Below, one piece after another: positions 24,594 to 35,779 of a DNA stretch of 64,000 nucleotides. The DNA lies in the NCBI GenBank assembly GCA_027886185.1, contig WOAB01000563.1, positions 6,510,001 through 6,574,000 of the forward strand. The letters run 5' to 3'. Source of the DNA: Rheum nobile. Taxonomy: Eukaryota; Streptophyta; Magnoliopsida; Caryophyllales; Polygonaceae. The translations under genes were made by a program, and so were the position numbers. Positions within the stretch are counted from its first letter, which is position 1; every line of letters starts with the position of its first letter. The notes below the pieces were generated by a model. That model was not told where the DNA came from. It searched no databases and worked only from the letters and a program-made list of their open reading frames with translations.

Positions 24594-25580
24594 TGATGTG
24601 ACCCTGCCTCCCATGATGGCCCCAGACGAGGACGAAGCCATGACCGAGAGCTCAGAAGAGCCAAGTACGAAGACCGCGTTCTTCGTCATACTCCTCGCAT
24701 CTGGAACAGAGTCCGCGATCTCATTCAAGCATCTCTATCCAAGACCAAAGATCGCGTGCCTCAATGCGTCTTCCTTCAAGCGACTCATGGTTGAACGCGA
24801 TCTCTTTCAAGTGACTCAACCTCCTTCAATGCTGATCGCGTTCTATCTGAAGATTCTCGTATTCAACGGATTTAATGCGTTCTTTTAAGACACTATCTAT
24901 ATTTGGTATTTCCAGTGTGTTTTAGATAGTTTCCTTTGATAGCTTTACATAGTTTCCTTTCATAGCGTTTTAGATAGTTTCCTTTTAGTCATTCTATCTT
25001 TTAGGGTTTATGCCTTTTGCATGCTTGCATGGGCTAGCCCACGAGGTTCGACTCGGCCCATCCGACGTCTCACCTCCCCTATTTATACCCGACTTTGTTA
25101 ATGTTATTTCTTACGTTCAAATTAAAGTTCAAGGTTTCAAGTCGAGTGATAATTCCTCCTTCCCTTGATCGGACGTCACCCATATCCCTCTCATCCCCAT
25201 TCCCTCTGTCGCCGACGCTACGGCAAACGCTTGATCTTCTCAAGCAAAGTCTATCTTCGCATCTCCTTCATCCACAGTCGACGCTACGACACCCCAAAGA
25301 CTTGTCTTTTCAAGCCTTATATCCTTCACCAAATCGCTTCCGCCACCGCTAACTCTTCTCCCATCAAATCGCTTCCATCACCATCGAGTCCTTGTTGTCG
25401 CCATCGTCTTCCCAGTCGCCGACATCAACAACTCCATTCATCGCGTTCTTCCGCTCGCGATCATCCCCAGCATCGTGTTCCATAGCAGAATCACAACATC
25501 GAGTGACTTCCCAACCAAGACTAGATCCAAAGGTGTCACCTTTGATAATTTGGCTTGTCATCGAAGGCAAGGACACATCA
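24594..25580 (+). repeat. 5' LTR of G1
   Basis: 987 bp, TGATGTGACC to GGACACATCA. It differs from the 3' LTR by scattered changes and a 9-bp gain near 24868-24880. CTATTTATACC near 25078 is a possible TATA region. Confidence 0.9.
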
Positions 25581-25582
25581 AC

Positions 25583-25596
25583 TGGCATCAGAGCCC
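25583..25596 (+). promoter_or_regulatory. primer binding site of G1
   Basis: TGGCATCAGAGCCC follows the 5' LTR after two bases. It is the tRNA-Met type with one change (C for T). A leader without a supported gene follows to 26385. Confidence 0.8.
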
Positions 25597-26385
25597 ATCA
25601 ATCTTGTAAGTCACGAACTCAAGTTTAAATCTTGTTCACGATTTTTTTTTCTTCCCCCATCGTTTGCTTTCGCAAGTTTGTTGAGACAAACCACAAATTT
25701 ACGTATTTACCGCGCCTTTCGGTTTCTACAAGGTCCCACCTTGGCCGATCTTTTTTTCTTGTTCCCCAAGTTTTGGTGTGTTAGGTATTTTGTTATCTTG
25801 CATGCTAGAATATTTTGTTTCCTTATTTCATGCGTGGATAGAGTTTCCTTGTTTGCTAGATCTTGCTTTTTAGGTTGTTAGCCGAATTTCCTAATATAAG
25901 ATATCATCAAATCTTATCTTCTCTCTCCTATATCTAAAATCACACTTGTGATATTCTTGTTACTTAGACCTTTTTCTTTTATTTCCTTTTGCAAATCCGA
26001 AAAGATCAAAAGATAAGATCTCGGATATTAAAAAAAAATATTCAAAAGATATTCAAAAAAAAAAAAGTTTCCAAGTTAGGGAAAACCAAAATAAGGCAAC
26101 CCTAACCCACATCGGTCTAAGCTCATCTTCTATCTCCCTCCACCGTCTAGGTCAAGCTTCCTAGAAGGTACTTTCTTGCTTATTAGGTTGCTTTGTTTCC
26201 GTTGTTTTAGGGTTTCAATTTGATCTTGTTTGTTTGATTGCAACTTGCTTGGTACACCATCTCTTGTGCAAGCCAAGCCGCCCTCAAGGCAAGCCAAACT
26301 AGCCCTACCTACGTGAACTTTGTGGCTTGACTAGTGATTTGCTTGGTTGTTGTTCTTTGTTGTCTTTTGGTTCGTTTTTACTTCC

Positions 26386-27146
26386 ATGTCTGGCCGTCTT
26401 GTTATAGGTACCATGGCGATTGGACACAGTGCAGACGACCGCAAAGATAACACCACCAACCCACAACCCCAGCCGTTGGGTCTACCTCAAGACCAACCAC
26501 CACAAACCCAACAACACGATCCCATCATGGAGTTGTTCGAAGATCAAATCTTGATCCATGCTCTTAGACAAGAGGTCGCGACTCTGAGAGCCAACCAACA
26601 AGTGGCACCCATTGTGCCAACTCCAACACCCCCTAGTGATATGGACGCGTCGCCTCCAACTGGAGCAACCGACGCGGTCCCATCGAAGACACGAGTGGAC
26701 AAAGGCAAGGGAGTTATGTCGTCCACTTCTCAACATCAACCACAACTCAACAGAATGTAGAGTGTCATTGAGAGCCGCCAAGGCTTCGTTCCCAAGACGG
26801 ATCGCTACGTGCCCAGAGCCACACCCGCTGCCTATGACACCGGCTCCGACCGCGACGCCGACGACTCTCGAGGTGAGTACTCTGAACCTTACAACTTTGA
26901 TGATAGGTATGCCTCTCAGGGAACCCAGCGCCGTGTGCCAGAGTCCACACCACGCGATGGCCGACGTCGTCAAGCCGCCCAAGCCGACGCAACGCCGAGA
27001 AGACCAAGCCGCCGCGACAATGGACCTACACGATGCGATGATCACTATAGGACCACACCTACACAACCAAGGAGCCATGATGTACGCAATCACCTTCGAC
27101 ACTAGAGTGTTCGAACACCGCGTTATGAATCTGATGGCTACGCGTC
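26386..27146 (+). pseudogene. gag of G1, first part
   Basis: The first ATG is at 26386, with another at 26413 (MAIGHSADDRKDN). A helical stretch (MELFEDQILIHALRQEVATLRANQQ) resembles the start of the M2 gag (MLRELLADKKAREAQIAELQRQ). The frame closes at 26758-26760 and other frames carry on with Arg/Pro/Asp-rich sequence up to the G2 insertion at 27147. The gag continues behind G2 at 38191. Confidence 0.65.
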
Positions 27147-29594
27147 TGTGATACCTCGTATTTTTGTAAGGTTATTTTGGGAATTATGGAATTTTCCCGA
27201 GTACCCGTTGTGCACGTCGGAATTAATTCAGGTAGCTTGAGACATTCTGTAATGTGCTCTATATCTGTAATATTTTTCTCAGTGAAATAATATACAGACA
27301 AGGTGCCTTGAATTTTAAATTGTCGTTCGCGTACGATAATTTTTATCCCGGTTTATCGTTAAGCTCGTTCAAAGCCGAATGGGCGGGAAAAGGGGAAAAC
27401 GGCGACCGCCGTTCAGAAACGGCGACCGCCGTGGTTGGGCCCGAGAGGTCAACGTGTCAGCTTCTAGCTGGCCGCGACAAGCCTAGCAACGGCGACCGCC
27501 GCATTTACGGCGACCGCCGCGTGCCCGCCGCAGGCAAAAATACGGCAACCGCCGTGATTGTCCAGTGGGCTTTGCCCGATGGTCGCCGGCGTCGTTCGAG
27601 GCACGCCGTTGCGTCGGTTGCCGTGTCTGAGGGCTTGCAGCTCATTCCTTGAGGTTTGCCTATAAATAGGTGAGCTTGGGCATGGGTTTTGGGTCATCTA
27701 CAACCCCGAATCGCTGCCAATTTCGCCTCTCGCCGGAGTTGTGTTTTTGCCGGAAGTTGAAGGTCTCGCCGGTGTTGTTTTGGTGTGTTTCTAGAGTGCC
27801 TTTGTGAAGCTTTTGGTTAGCCTTGGAGGTTAGAAGCCAAAGCAAGTCGAAGGAGGCCAAACCGCTCGTGTTTTGGGGTGAGTTTTCTCTCGTTTCAGTC
27901 GGCCGTGTTCTTAACGGCGACCGCCGTGTTCTTCACGGCGACCGCCGTGTTCTTCACGGCGACCGCCGTGTTCTTCACGGCGACCGCCGCCAAGAACGGC
28001 GACCGCCGCCAGTGCCCAGAACGCCTTCGTGGCTTTGGCTTGGTCGGTTGTCGTCGTGACGTCTTTCCTTTTGTGTTCTTTCGCCGTGTTTAGATTCGTA
28101 CTGTTTATGTCGGATCTAACTTAGGGTTCCTTTTATGGGTCGACTTGAAGGTCGTTGTGCTGTCAGAGTTGTACCGTGTCGAGCCCGGAATCCAGTGACG
28201 TCTTTAGACTATTATGCGGAGTAAGACAAGTGGCGGTTCGCTCTTGCTCTTTCGTTCCATATTTACATTAATTATCAGTAGTTTATCTGAGTAATTAATT
28301 TGGAATGAATATTCTGTTTGTCTGGAAACGGTTTTGATAAACTGTTTTGAAAATCATATAATAGGTTGTATATCTGTTAGAACAACGCTATTATCTGTGA
28401 TCGCCTTTCGGGCCTTTATGTGGATTTATCCTATAAACTGTGGTGGTGCTTTAACTGTTTAGTTAGCACTGTTAGATATGAACGTTACTCGGACTCTGTC
28501 CAGTCGTTTCTTTATAATCTGGTATCGGGATGGCTTGTCCCCATCTGGTACTATTCTATGATCATGATCGGTCTCTTACACATGTGTGTAGAGACAGGAC
28601 ACTTAGCTGGTGTCACAAACCTTTCGGTATACGTCACTCTCGACGAAACGTATACTAAGATGTGTCATCCCATTGGTGGGGTACACATGTAAAAGTCTAT
28701 AACGTGATGTGTGTTTTTGAAACATAAATCAGATAAGTGCTACCTTGACGCACATAATTAATACACCTTGGGCGAGTAGTGCAGCTAAGTTTAGTGCAGC
28801 TAGGAAAACTCGTCTTGACTTGAATGTAGTACGTTCTCTTTCCAATCTGGATTCGCTATAGGCGATGAGGTTGGTCGTGAACCGAAGCATCTCAGTCAGT
28901 TTTAAATCATGGTTGAATGATTCTGTATTATTCCAGATTTGTCATACTTCCTTAAAGACTCATTTCAGTTGGAGTCTTCTTTCGAGTCGTATTCTGTGAA
29001 GATTCAGTCTTCCAGAATCTTCTCTTGTGCATACCTCTTGTTTATTCCAGTAGGAATATGATGGTTGACTACCGTTATCGGTTATTATCCGAGAAGCGAT
29101 GAGTCTAACCTAATATGACTGCTTCGAACCAGTCTGCTTTATTCCCTTGCTAGTCTATTCATTTAGACTAACCAAGCAATATTTTCCCTTGCATGGTTGG
29201 CTGGTGTCATCCGTTTGATTCGGCACATCAGTTAAGAAGTAGCTCAGAAGATTAGAAGGACTATGAAGTCGGCGGTGGTTTTTGAATGTTTTAATTATTT
29301 CTTTAATCAGGTTATGATCCTTTGGACAATAACTTCGATTGTAACTTACTTTCTTAGTCTTCCGCTGTGTTTGGTTTAAACTATGTTTTGACCTATTCGG
29401 GATTGGGTTGTAATCCCGTAACTCTTGTTTCCTCAACAATGTTATGTTTTGGAATTTAATGCTTGATCTTTGTGTATCAATTGCATTTAATAAATTGTAT
29501 TTATTTGGTAAAGCCTTGGGTGATCTCGGTAAGGAACACTGGGGTCACTGGCGGTAATACATTTCCAAAAGGGTTAAGTTTTAGGGGTGTTACA
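27147..29594 (+). repeat. 5' LTR of G2
   Basis: 2448 bp. It has a TATA box at 27661-27668, clusters of the palindrome CGGCGACCGCCG before it (27399-27560) and after it (27914-28010), and hairpins AAGACTC/GAGTCTT (28955-28978) and TAGTCTA/TAGACTA (29151-29170). Confidence 0.93.
27661..27668 (+). promoter_or_regulatory. LTR promoter TATA box of G2
   Basis: TATAAATA about 515 bp into the LTR; the 3' LTR copy is at 36294-36301. It is the only canonical TATA word in the GC-rich part of the LTR and is flanked on both sides by palindrome clusters. Confidence 0.7.
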
Positions 29595-29598
29595 GTTG

Positions 29599-29611
29599 TT
29601 GTATCAGAGCC
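29599..29611 (+). promoter_or_regulatory. primer binding site of G2
   Basis: TTGTATCAGAGCC shortly after the 5' LTR end, the tRNA-Met type with one change from TGGTATCAGAGCC. Confidence 0.75.
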
Positions 29612-29804
29612 AAAAGTTTTAAAACGGGTTTGGGATTTTATAAATCAATTATCCGTTTTTAAAAATGCTTTAAAAAGGGCTCTGAATTTTCATCATGAAA
29701 AGAATTTAAAAACACCGTTAATAGTCATGTCTTCTTTATAGTCTGATATAGTAAGCTTGCTTCTATGTCTAGAAAGACTAATTCCTTCCTTATTGTTCGA
29801 TAGG

Positions 29805-30731
29805 ATGGGTGTCTGCTTTTGTATTGGTAGGGGGTCGGAAGACGCCAAGTCGGATCAGCCGAGGCTAGATTTTCCGTTACCTCAACGATGTTTCGAGGTT
29901 GGAGGCCCGAGTAGCCCACCCGAAGACGTCAAGCACGTTCTCCCCGAGTCAGTTGTCCTTGTAGCCAGGAATGCTATGGCCCCTAGACCTGCACCTGTGC
30001 CGCCACCAAGGGTGGAGGGAGTACAGGAATGGGAGCAGGAAGACGAGTTGTCAAGGTATGAACAAGGGGTTTACCAAGACGACTTTCTGCTGGGACCAAT
30101 TCCCGAGGAGATCGAGTACGAGGAGGAGGAAGAGGAGATGCTTGAGCAAGATCCTGTCGAGGACGAGGAGATGATCGAGGATGATTCCGAGGATGAGGAT
30201 CCCATCGAGGATGATCCCGAGGATGAGGATCCCATCGAGGATGATCCCGAGGAAGAGGATCCCATAGAGGATGATCCAGAAGAGGATCCAGAGTTGGACC
30301 TTGGAGGGCAGAATTAGGAGCCCGGTACAGGATTGTCACCAGTGCCAGAGTACGCACCCATGTCAGAAGTTGATTGGGAGGCACTGTATACCGAGTACGG
30401 TATTGGGAGAAGTGACAGGGAATCTCAGCCTATCCCTACTCCAAGGAGATGGAGGTCGGAATCCGAGCTGCAGGAGATTCTCCGCCAGAGCGAGGTAATC
30501 TCCGCAGAACAGCAGCGTCAGAGGGATGAGCTGATCGCCAGTACTCAGAGGAGGGCTAGAATATGAGGACCAATCATGGACGACCCATACTTTACCATGA
30601 CTGAGCTAGGACTATGTGCTTCAGGGTCAAGCAGGGTGCAAAACCCATCGCCAGAGCTCGATGGTGAGCCTAGCCCGAAGAGACCATGCACGAGTAGCCA
30701 GTCGTATGGGAGACGTTTTGGAACGCCTTGA
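29805..30731 (+). pseudogene. pre-gag acidic reading frame of G2 (two in-frame stops)
   Basis: The frame starts MGVCFCIGRG (29805), a glycine-2 start with cysteines at 4 and 6 like myristoylation/palmitoylation signals. PQRCFEVGG and PESVVL follow, matching PKCALVGE and EESVVL in G3. A long run of Asp-Pro-Glu-Glu-type repeats ends at a TAG (30315-30317). The same frame continues with EYAPMSEVDWEALY and a polar helical piece to a TGA (30564-30566), then SPELDGEPSPKRPC to the last TGA (30729-30731). An upstream ATG at 29757 is possible, but G3 supports the MG start. I know of no assigned function. It precedes gag by 290 bp. Conservation with G3 argues that it is real. Confidence 0.65.
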
Positions 30732-31021
30732 GGAGGAATGGCGTTGCCTATCGTAGTAGTTTCGTTTCTTAGTATTCCAAGTTGTACTTTGTGTAATATT
30801 TCAGTATTACGGCAAGTACTCTGAGAAACACTTATATCTTCGAGCAATGTTGTCCTAATGCTCGAATGATAAACTTATGTGTAACTTGTGTAAGAATTCG
30901 AAGGTTCATCTATAAAATGCCAAGTTGATCTATTCTGAGTGATTTATTTACATTGATATATTGCATAAGTATGTTGCATAATATTAATGTATTGAATGCT
31001 TGGAATTGGATCGGTAAACAG

Positions 31022-33184
31022 ATGGTGAACCCAAGTAGCACGAGAAACTCGACTCGAGCCGGTGCTGGGACTAGCCAAAACCCCAGACCAGCAGGAAGAC
31101 GTGTTCAGGATGAACACGAGTCTGAGTCTCGCGTCCAGCATAGGCGTGAAGGTCAGGATCTGACCCAGGCGCCGACGTTGTTTGACGCTACAGCTGTTGA
31201 GGCGATCCGAGGGATTGTGATGCAGGCTATCACAGATGTCTTGAGACCAAGTGCGCCTCAAGCACAAGAAGTGCCTATTTGTGCAGCGGTTCCTGATGTT
31301 ATGGAACCCAGAAACCCTGTGATTCAGGAGACTACCGTTAGGGCGAGGGACAGCTATGGTCGCGCTCTTAAGACCATTACTTCCATGAGACCCGACTGCT
31401 ATAACGGGAAAGGGGAGCCAGTGGCAGTGACTCATTGGTTCTCCCATATGGAGAGGCTGTTCAGGAACGTGGAGTGTACGGAGGCCGAGAAGGTCCATAT
31501 CGCGTCTCTTCAGCTGAAGGAGGAGGCTAGCGAGTGGTGGGAGAACACTGGTTTGGCTGAGAGCCCAGTGTTGACTTGGTCGATGTTCAAGACCAAGATG
31601 GTTGATCGCTTTTTCTCTCGTGCTATGATAGAGGAGAAGCATAAAGAGTTCTTGTACCCTCAGACTGATGGTCTGAGAGTGACCGAGTTGGCATCTAAGT
31701 TCAACCATCTTCTACAATACGCCACTGCCGAGATCACCAGCGAGGCTCAAAAGATCTGGTACTTCCACGAGTGGATGAACCCGGATATCAAGCCATTAAT
31801 GGTGCACCACACATGCTCTACCTTGGAGCAGTATGTGGATTGTGCCTATAAGCTGGAGGTAACTCTCGAGGAGTCGACCAAGAGGCGCAACCGACAGAAG
31901 TCGATGCAGAATCAGAACCAGGGAGGTGGTTTTAAGCGCCCTGCGCCACCGTCTAACTTCGCCAGGTCCGGCCGAGCTAAGATGGAGATGACGCAAGGGG
32001 GATCGACTCAGCAGTCAGGGCATACCAGGAGTTCAGTTCAGTGTTATAACTGCGGTACTGCTGGGCACAAGAGCACTAAGTGTCGAAAGGAGAGGAGGCC
32101 ATGCTTTGGGTGTGGACGTGATGGTCATCTACAAAAGTTCTGCAAGCAAGGGAAGCAAAAGGGAGTAGAGTCGCAGCAAGGGTCAGCTCATCAGAGCAAC
32201 CGACCTAGGTTTAAGCCTGCCGAGACTCCTAGCCCTTCAGTGCAGACGACTGCTCAGAACAGGGGAAAGGCCCCAGCTGCTTCTGGAAGTCAGGGCCAAC
32301 GCTTGTACGAGATGCGTGAGGCAGATGGACCCAATGCTCCGATTGCTCAAGGTACTCTATACCTTCACTCTACTTCAGTGTTCATTCTGTTTGATTCTGG
32401 TGCTACGCATTCCTTTATTTCGGATAGCTGTGTTAGCAAGTTAGACTTAGTGTGCAATGATTCGTGCGACCCTTTCGTCGTTAATCTTCCTAATGGAGAA
32501 CGTTTGGTGGGAACCAAGCATTTGTCCGACTTTCCGATTACCATTCAGGGTAAGGAATTCGAGGCAGATTTAATCTGCATAGCCATGGCTCCATACGACA
32601 TTATTCTCGGTATGGATTGGCTGACGCGTCACAAGGCGGTGATCGACTTCAGTTCAAGAACAGTGACGGTGTCATCCGGGGGCCAATTCGTGTGCAAGTT
32701 CAAAGGTCGAAATGACGCTGATAACGGCAAGCTGATCAATGCAATGGCTGCGTTTAAGCTACTACGACAAGGATGTGTCGGGTACCTTTGCTACTTGGAT
32801 TCGCCTGAGAAGGATGGACCTGAGGTTCTTGATATTCCTGTAGTTAGGGAATTTTCGGATGTCTTTCCGGAAGAAATTCCAGGATTACCCCCAAATCATG
32901 ACGTAGAGTTTTCAATTGATCTCGAGCCTGGTATGGCGCCGATTTCCAAATCCCCGTATCGGATGGCTCCAGCTGAGATGCAAGAGTTGAAGAATCAACT
33001 TGAAGATCTTCTTGACAAAGGTTATGTCAGGTCGAGTGCATCGCCGTGGGGTGCTCCGGTATTATTCGTCAAAAAGAAGGACGGATCGTTCCGACTTTGT
33101 ATCGACTATCGAGAGTTGAACAAGGTGACGATCAAGAACAAGTATCCTTTGCCTAGGATTGATGACTTGTTGGACCAGTTATAG
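31022..33184 (+). CDS. gag-protease-RT (N-terminal part) of G2
   Basis: The ATG at 31022 (MVNPSS) matches the start of the G3 gag (MVNTRNTT). The gag domain covers about 31420-31730 (VTHWFSHMERLF, ASEWWENTG, FNHLLQYA). Two zinc knuckles follow: CYNCGTAGHKSTKC (32042-32083) and CFGCGRDGHLQKFC (32102-32143). The aspartic protease active site is LFDSGATHSFIS near 32393, with IILGMDWL near 32610. RT begins about 32945 with YRMAPAEMQELKNQLEDLL and LCIDYRELNKV. A TAG at 33182-33184 breaks RT just before FSKIDLRSGYHQ, and the same frame continues downstream. So this is the first part of one polyprotein gene. Confidence 0.9.
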   Translation: MVNPSSTRNSTRAGAGTSQNPRPAGRRVQDEHESESRVQHRREGQDLTQAPTLFDATAVEAIRGIVMQAITDVLRPSAPQAQEVPICAAVPDVMEPRNPVIQETTVRARDSYGRALKTITSMRPDCYNGKGEPVAVTHWFSHMERLFRNVECTEAEKVHIASLQLKEEASEWWENTGLAESPVLTWSMFKTKMVDRFFSRAMIEEKHKEFLYPQTDGLRVTELASKFNHLLQYATAEITSEAQKIWYFHEWMNPDIKPLMVHHTCSTLEQYVDCAYKLEVTLEESTKRRNRQKSMQNQNQGGGFKRPAPPSNFARSGRAKMEMTQGGSTQQSGHTRSSVQCYNCGTAGHKSTKCRKERRPCFGCGRDGHLQKFCKQGKQKGVESQQGSAHQSNRPRFKPAETPSPSVQTTAQNRGKAPAASGSQGQRLYEMREADGPNAPIAQGTLYLHSTSVFILFDSGATHSFISDSCVSKLDLVCNDSCDPFVVNLPNGERLVGTKHLSDFPITIQGKEFEADLICIAMAPYDIILGMDWLTRHKAVIDFSSRTVTVSSGGQFVCKFKGRNDADNGKLINAMAAFKLLRQGCVGYLCYLDSPEKDGPEVLDIPVVREFSDVFPEEIPGLPPNHDVEFSIDLEPGMAPISKSPYRMAPAEMQELKNQLEDLLDKGYVRSSASPWGAPVLFVKKKDGSFRLCIDYRELNKVTIKNKYPLPRIDDLLDQL

Positions 33185-35743
33185 GGAGCAAAGGTTTTCT
33201 CCAAGATCGACTTAAGATCTGGATATCATCAACTCAGGATTCGGGAGCAGGACATTCCTAGAACTGCGTTTAGGACCAGATATGGTCATTACGAGTTCGT
33301 AGTGATGCCTTTTGGGCTTACAAATGCTCCAGCTGTCTTTATGGATTTGATGAACCGATGTTTTCACCAATACTTGGATAAGTTCGTGGTGGTTTTCATC
33401 GACGACATCTTGATCTATTCTCCGAATGAAGAAGTCCATGAGGAACATCTACGGATTTCCTTGTCAATCCTTAGACAACATCAGCTTTATGCTAAATTGT
33501 CTAAATGTGAATTCTGGATGAAGGAAGTGGTTTTCTTAGGCCACGTGATCAATAAAAATGGGGTTATGGTTGATCCCCAAAAGATTGAAGCTGTGGCTAA
33601 GTGGACACAGCCTCAGAACGTAAAAGAGGTACGCAGTTTTCTTGGACTTGCCGGGTATTATAGAAGGTTCGTAGAAGGATTTTCAAAGATCGCTCTACCG
33701 ATGACCAATCTACTCCGCAAAGTCCACAAGAAGTTTGTCTGGAATGACAAGTGCGAGGTCAGTTTCCAGGAGTTGAAGCGACGGTTGACCTCGGCACCCG
33801 TGTTAGCACTCCCAGAGGGGAATGACGATTATGTGGTCTATAGTGATGCTTCCAAGTGTGGCCTTGGTTGTGTTTTGATGCAAAGGGGCAGAGTCATTGC
33901 TTACGCATCTAGACAACTCAAGACTTACGAAGAAAACTATCCGACCCACGATCTTGAGTTAGCAGCGGTTGTCTTTGCACTGAAGATTTGGAGGCATTAC
34001 CTCTATGGTATAAGATGCCAAGTCTTCACTGACCACAAAAGTCTCAAGTATATATTTACTCAGAAAGAGTTAAATATGAGACAACGCCGCTGGCTAGAGT
34101 TACTCAAGGACTACGACATGGAGTTGTTGTATCATCCGGGCAAGGCTAATGTAGTAGCTGATGCACTAAGCCGGAAGACAACGCACGAGACTGTGGTTGC
34201 GTTGCTTACTGCTCAGACCAAGCTAAACCAAGAGTCATGCGACATTGAAGTCTTGTATGACCAGCGTAGAGGGTACCTGAGTATGATGGAGATTCAGGCT
34301 ACACTACTGGATCAAATCAAAGAAAAGCAAGTCGATGACATCATCTTGGTAAAGTTAAGCAGTGAAGTGATGGATGGGAAAGCTCCCAGTTTTGTGGTTC
34401 AGGATGATGGATCACGTTGGTTTCAGGATCGGATCTGTGTGCCTGACACAGAAGGTCTTCATCAGTTGGTGATGAGAGAAGCTCATTCATCTGCTTATTC
34501 TGTGCATCCTGGCTCTAGCAAGATGTACAAGGATCTCAGGAAGAAGTTTTGGTGGCCAAACATGAAGTGGGACGTAGCAGACTTTGTGGCAAAGTGCTTA
34601 ACTTGCCAAAAAGTCAAGATCGAACATCGTAGACCAGGTGGTGAGATGCTACCTCTCCCCGTGCCAGAATGGAAATGGGAGGACATTTCCATGGACTTCG
34701 TCACTGGGCTACCCAAGACTCGAAGTCAGAGAGATGCTATTTGGGTAATTGTGGATAGGCTTACGAAGAGTGCTCATTTCATAGCCATCAAGACCACATG
34801 GGAAACCCAGAAGCTAGCCGAAGTTTACCAGAAGGAGATTGTCCGCTTACATGGCATTCCTAAGACCATTGTATCGGACCGAGATGGCCGTTTCATGTCA
34901 AGATTCTGGAAGGAACTTCATAAGGCCATGGGAACCGAGTTAAGGTTCAGTACATCGTTTCATCCACAGACAGATGGCCAGTCTGAAAGGACCATCCAGA
35001 CTCTGGAGGATATGCTTAGATCTTGTGTGCTCGATCGTCCGACTAGCTGGGAGGACAGCTTGAGTCTGATTGAGTTCACGTACAACAATAGCTGGCATGC
35101 TACAATCAAGATGGCTCCGTTTGAAGCTTTGTATGGTCGCAGATGCAGATCTCCGATTTGTTGGGACGATAATGCCGACAAAATTCTGCTTGGACCAGAG
35201 TTGGTCGAAAGGACGGCTTCAGACATTGCTTTGATCAGACAAAGGATGTTGACCGCTCAGAGTCGACAAAAGTCCTACGCAGATCGGAAGCGCAGGACTG
35301 TCGAGTTCGAGGTCGGTGACAAGGTTTTTGTCAAGGTATCGCCATCCAAAGGAGTTTTCAGATTTGGTAAGCGTGGGAAGCTTAACCCTCGCTACGTGGG
35401 ACCATTCGAGATTTTGGATAGAGTGGGATCTCTAGCGTACCGTTTGGCGTTGCCGCCATCGGCTCACCCGGTGCATAACGTGTTCCATGTGTCTTTACTC
35501 AGAAAGTATGTGCCAGATGAGTCTCATGTGCTTAGTTACGAGGACATCGAGATTCAAGCTAATGGTACTTATGAAGAGTTACCCGTGCGCATTTTGGAGC
35601 GTCGGTAGAAGCATTTGCGCAACAAGATTGTGCCGTTGGTACGAGTGCTGTGGTCCAAGTCAGGGACCGAAGAAGTTACTTGGGAAACGTGGGAAATCGA
35701 GTCAGATATGCTCAAGCGTTTTCCCGAGTTATTCTCGACCTAA
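33185..35743 (+). CDS. RT (C-terminal part)-RNase H-integrase-chromodomain of G2
   Basis: Same frame as the gag part. RT: MPFGLTNAPAVFMDLMN and the catalytic FIDDILIYS (usually YVDD) near 33394-33422. RNase H: VVYSDASKCGLG, ELAAVVFALKIWRHYLYG, NVVADALSRK. Integrase: zinc-binding H-H-C-C (HSSAYSVHP, CLTCQKVK, about 34480-34620), core with MDFVTGLP, IVSDRDGRF and a later glutamate (about 34690-35030), and GPF-type end RYVGPFEIL, HNVFHVSLLRKY. A TAG at 35606-35608 is followed in frame by VLWSKSG and VTWETWEIE to a TAA at 35741-35743, a chromodomain-like tail of the Tekay kind. Apart from the two TAGs the polyprotein (about 1573 residues) is whole. Confidence 0.9.
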
Positions 35744-35766
35744 GTTTCGGGGTCGAAACTTCTTGT

Positions 35767-35779
35767 AAGGGGGAGGAGA
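35767..35779 (+). promoter_or_regulatory. polypurine tract of G2
   Basis: AAGGGGGAGGAGA lies directly before the 3' LTR start TGTGATACC. Confidence 0.9.

Noticed and set aside
27823..28093. Frames with repeated NGDRRVLHGDRR residues in the G2 LTR
   Set aside because: They are translations of the 21-bp palindrome repeats inside an LTR, with no start context and no match in related LTRs.
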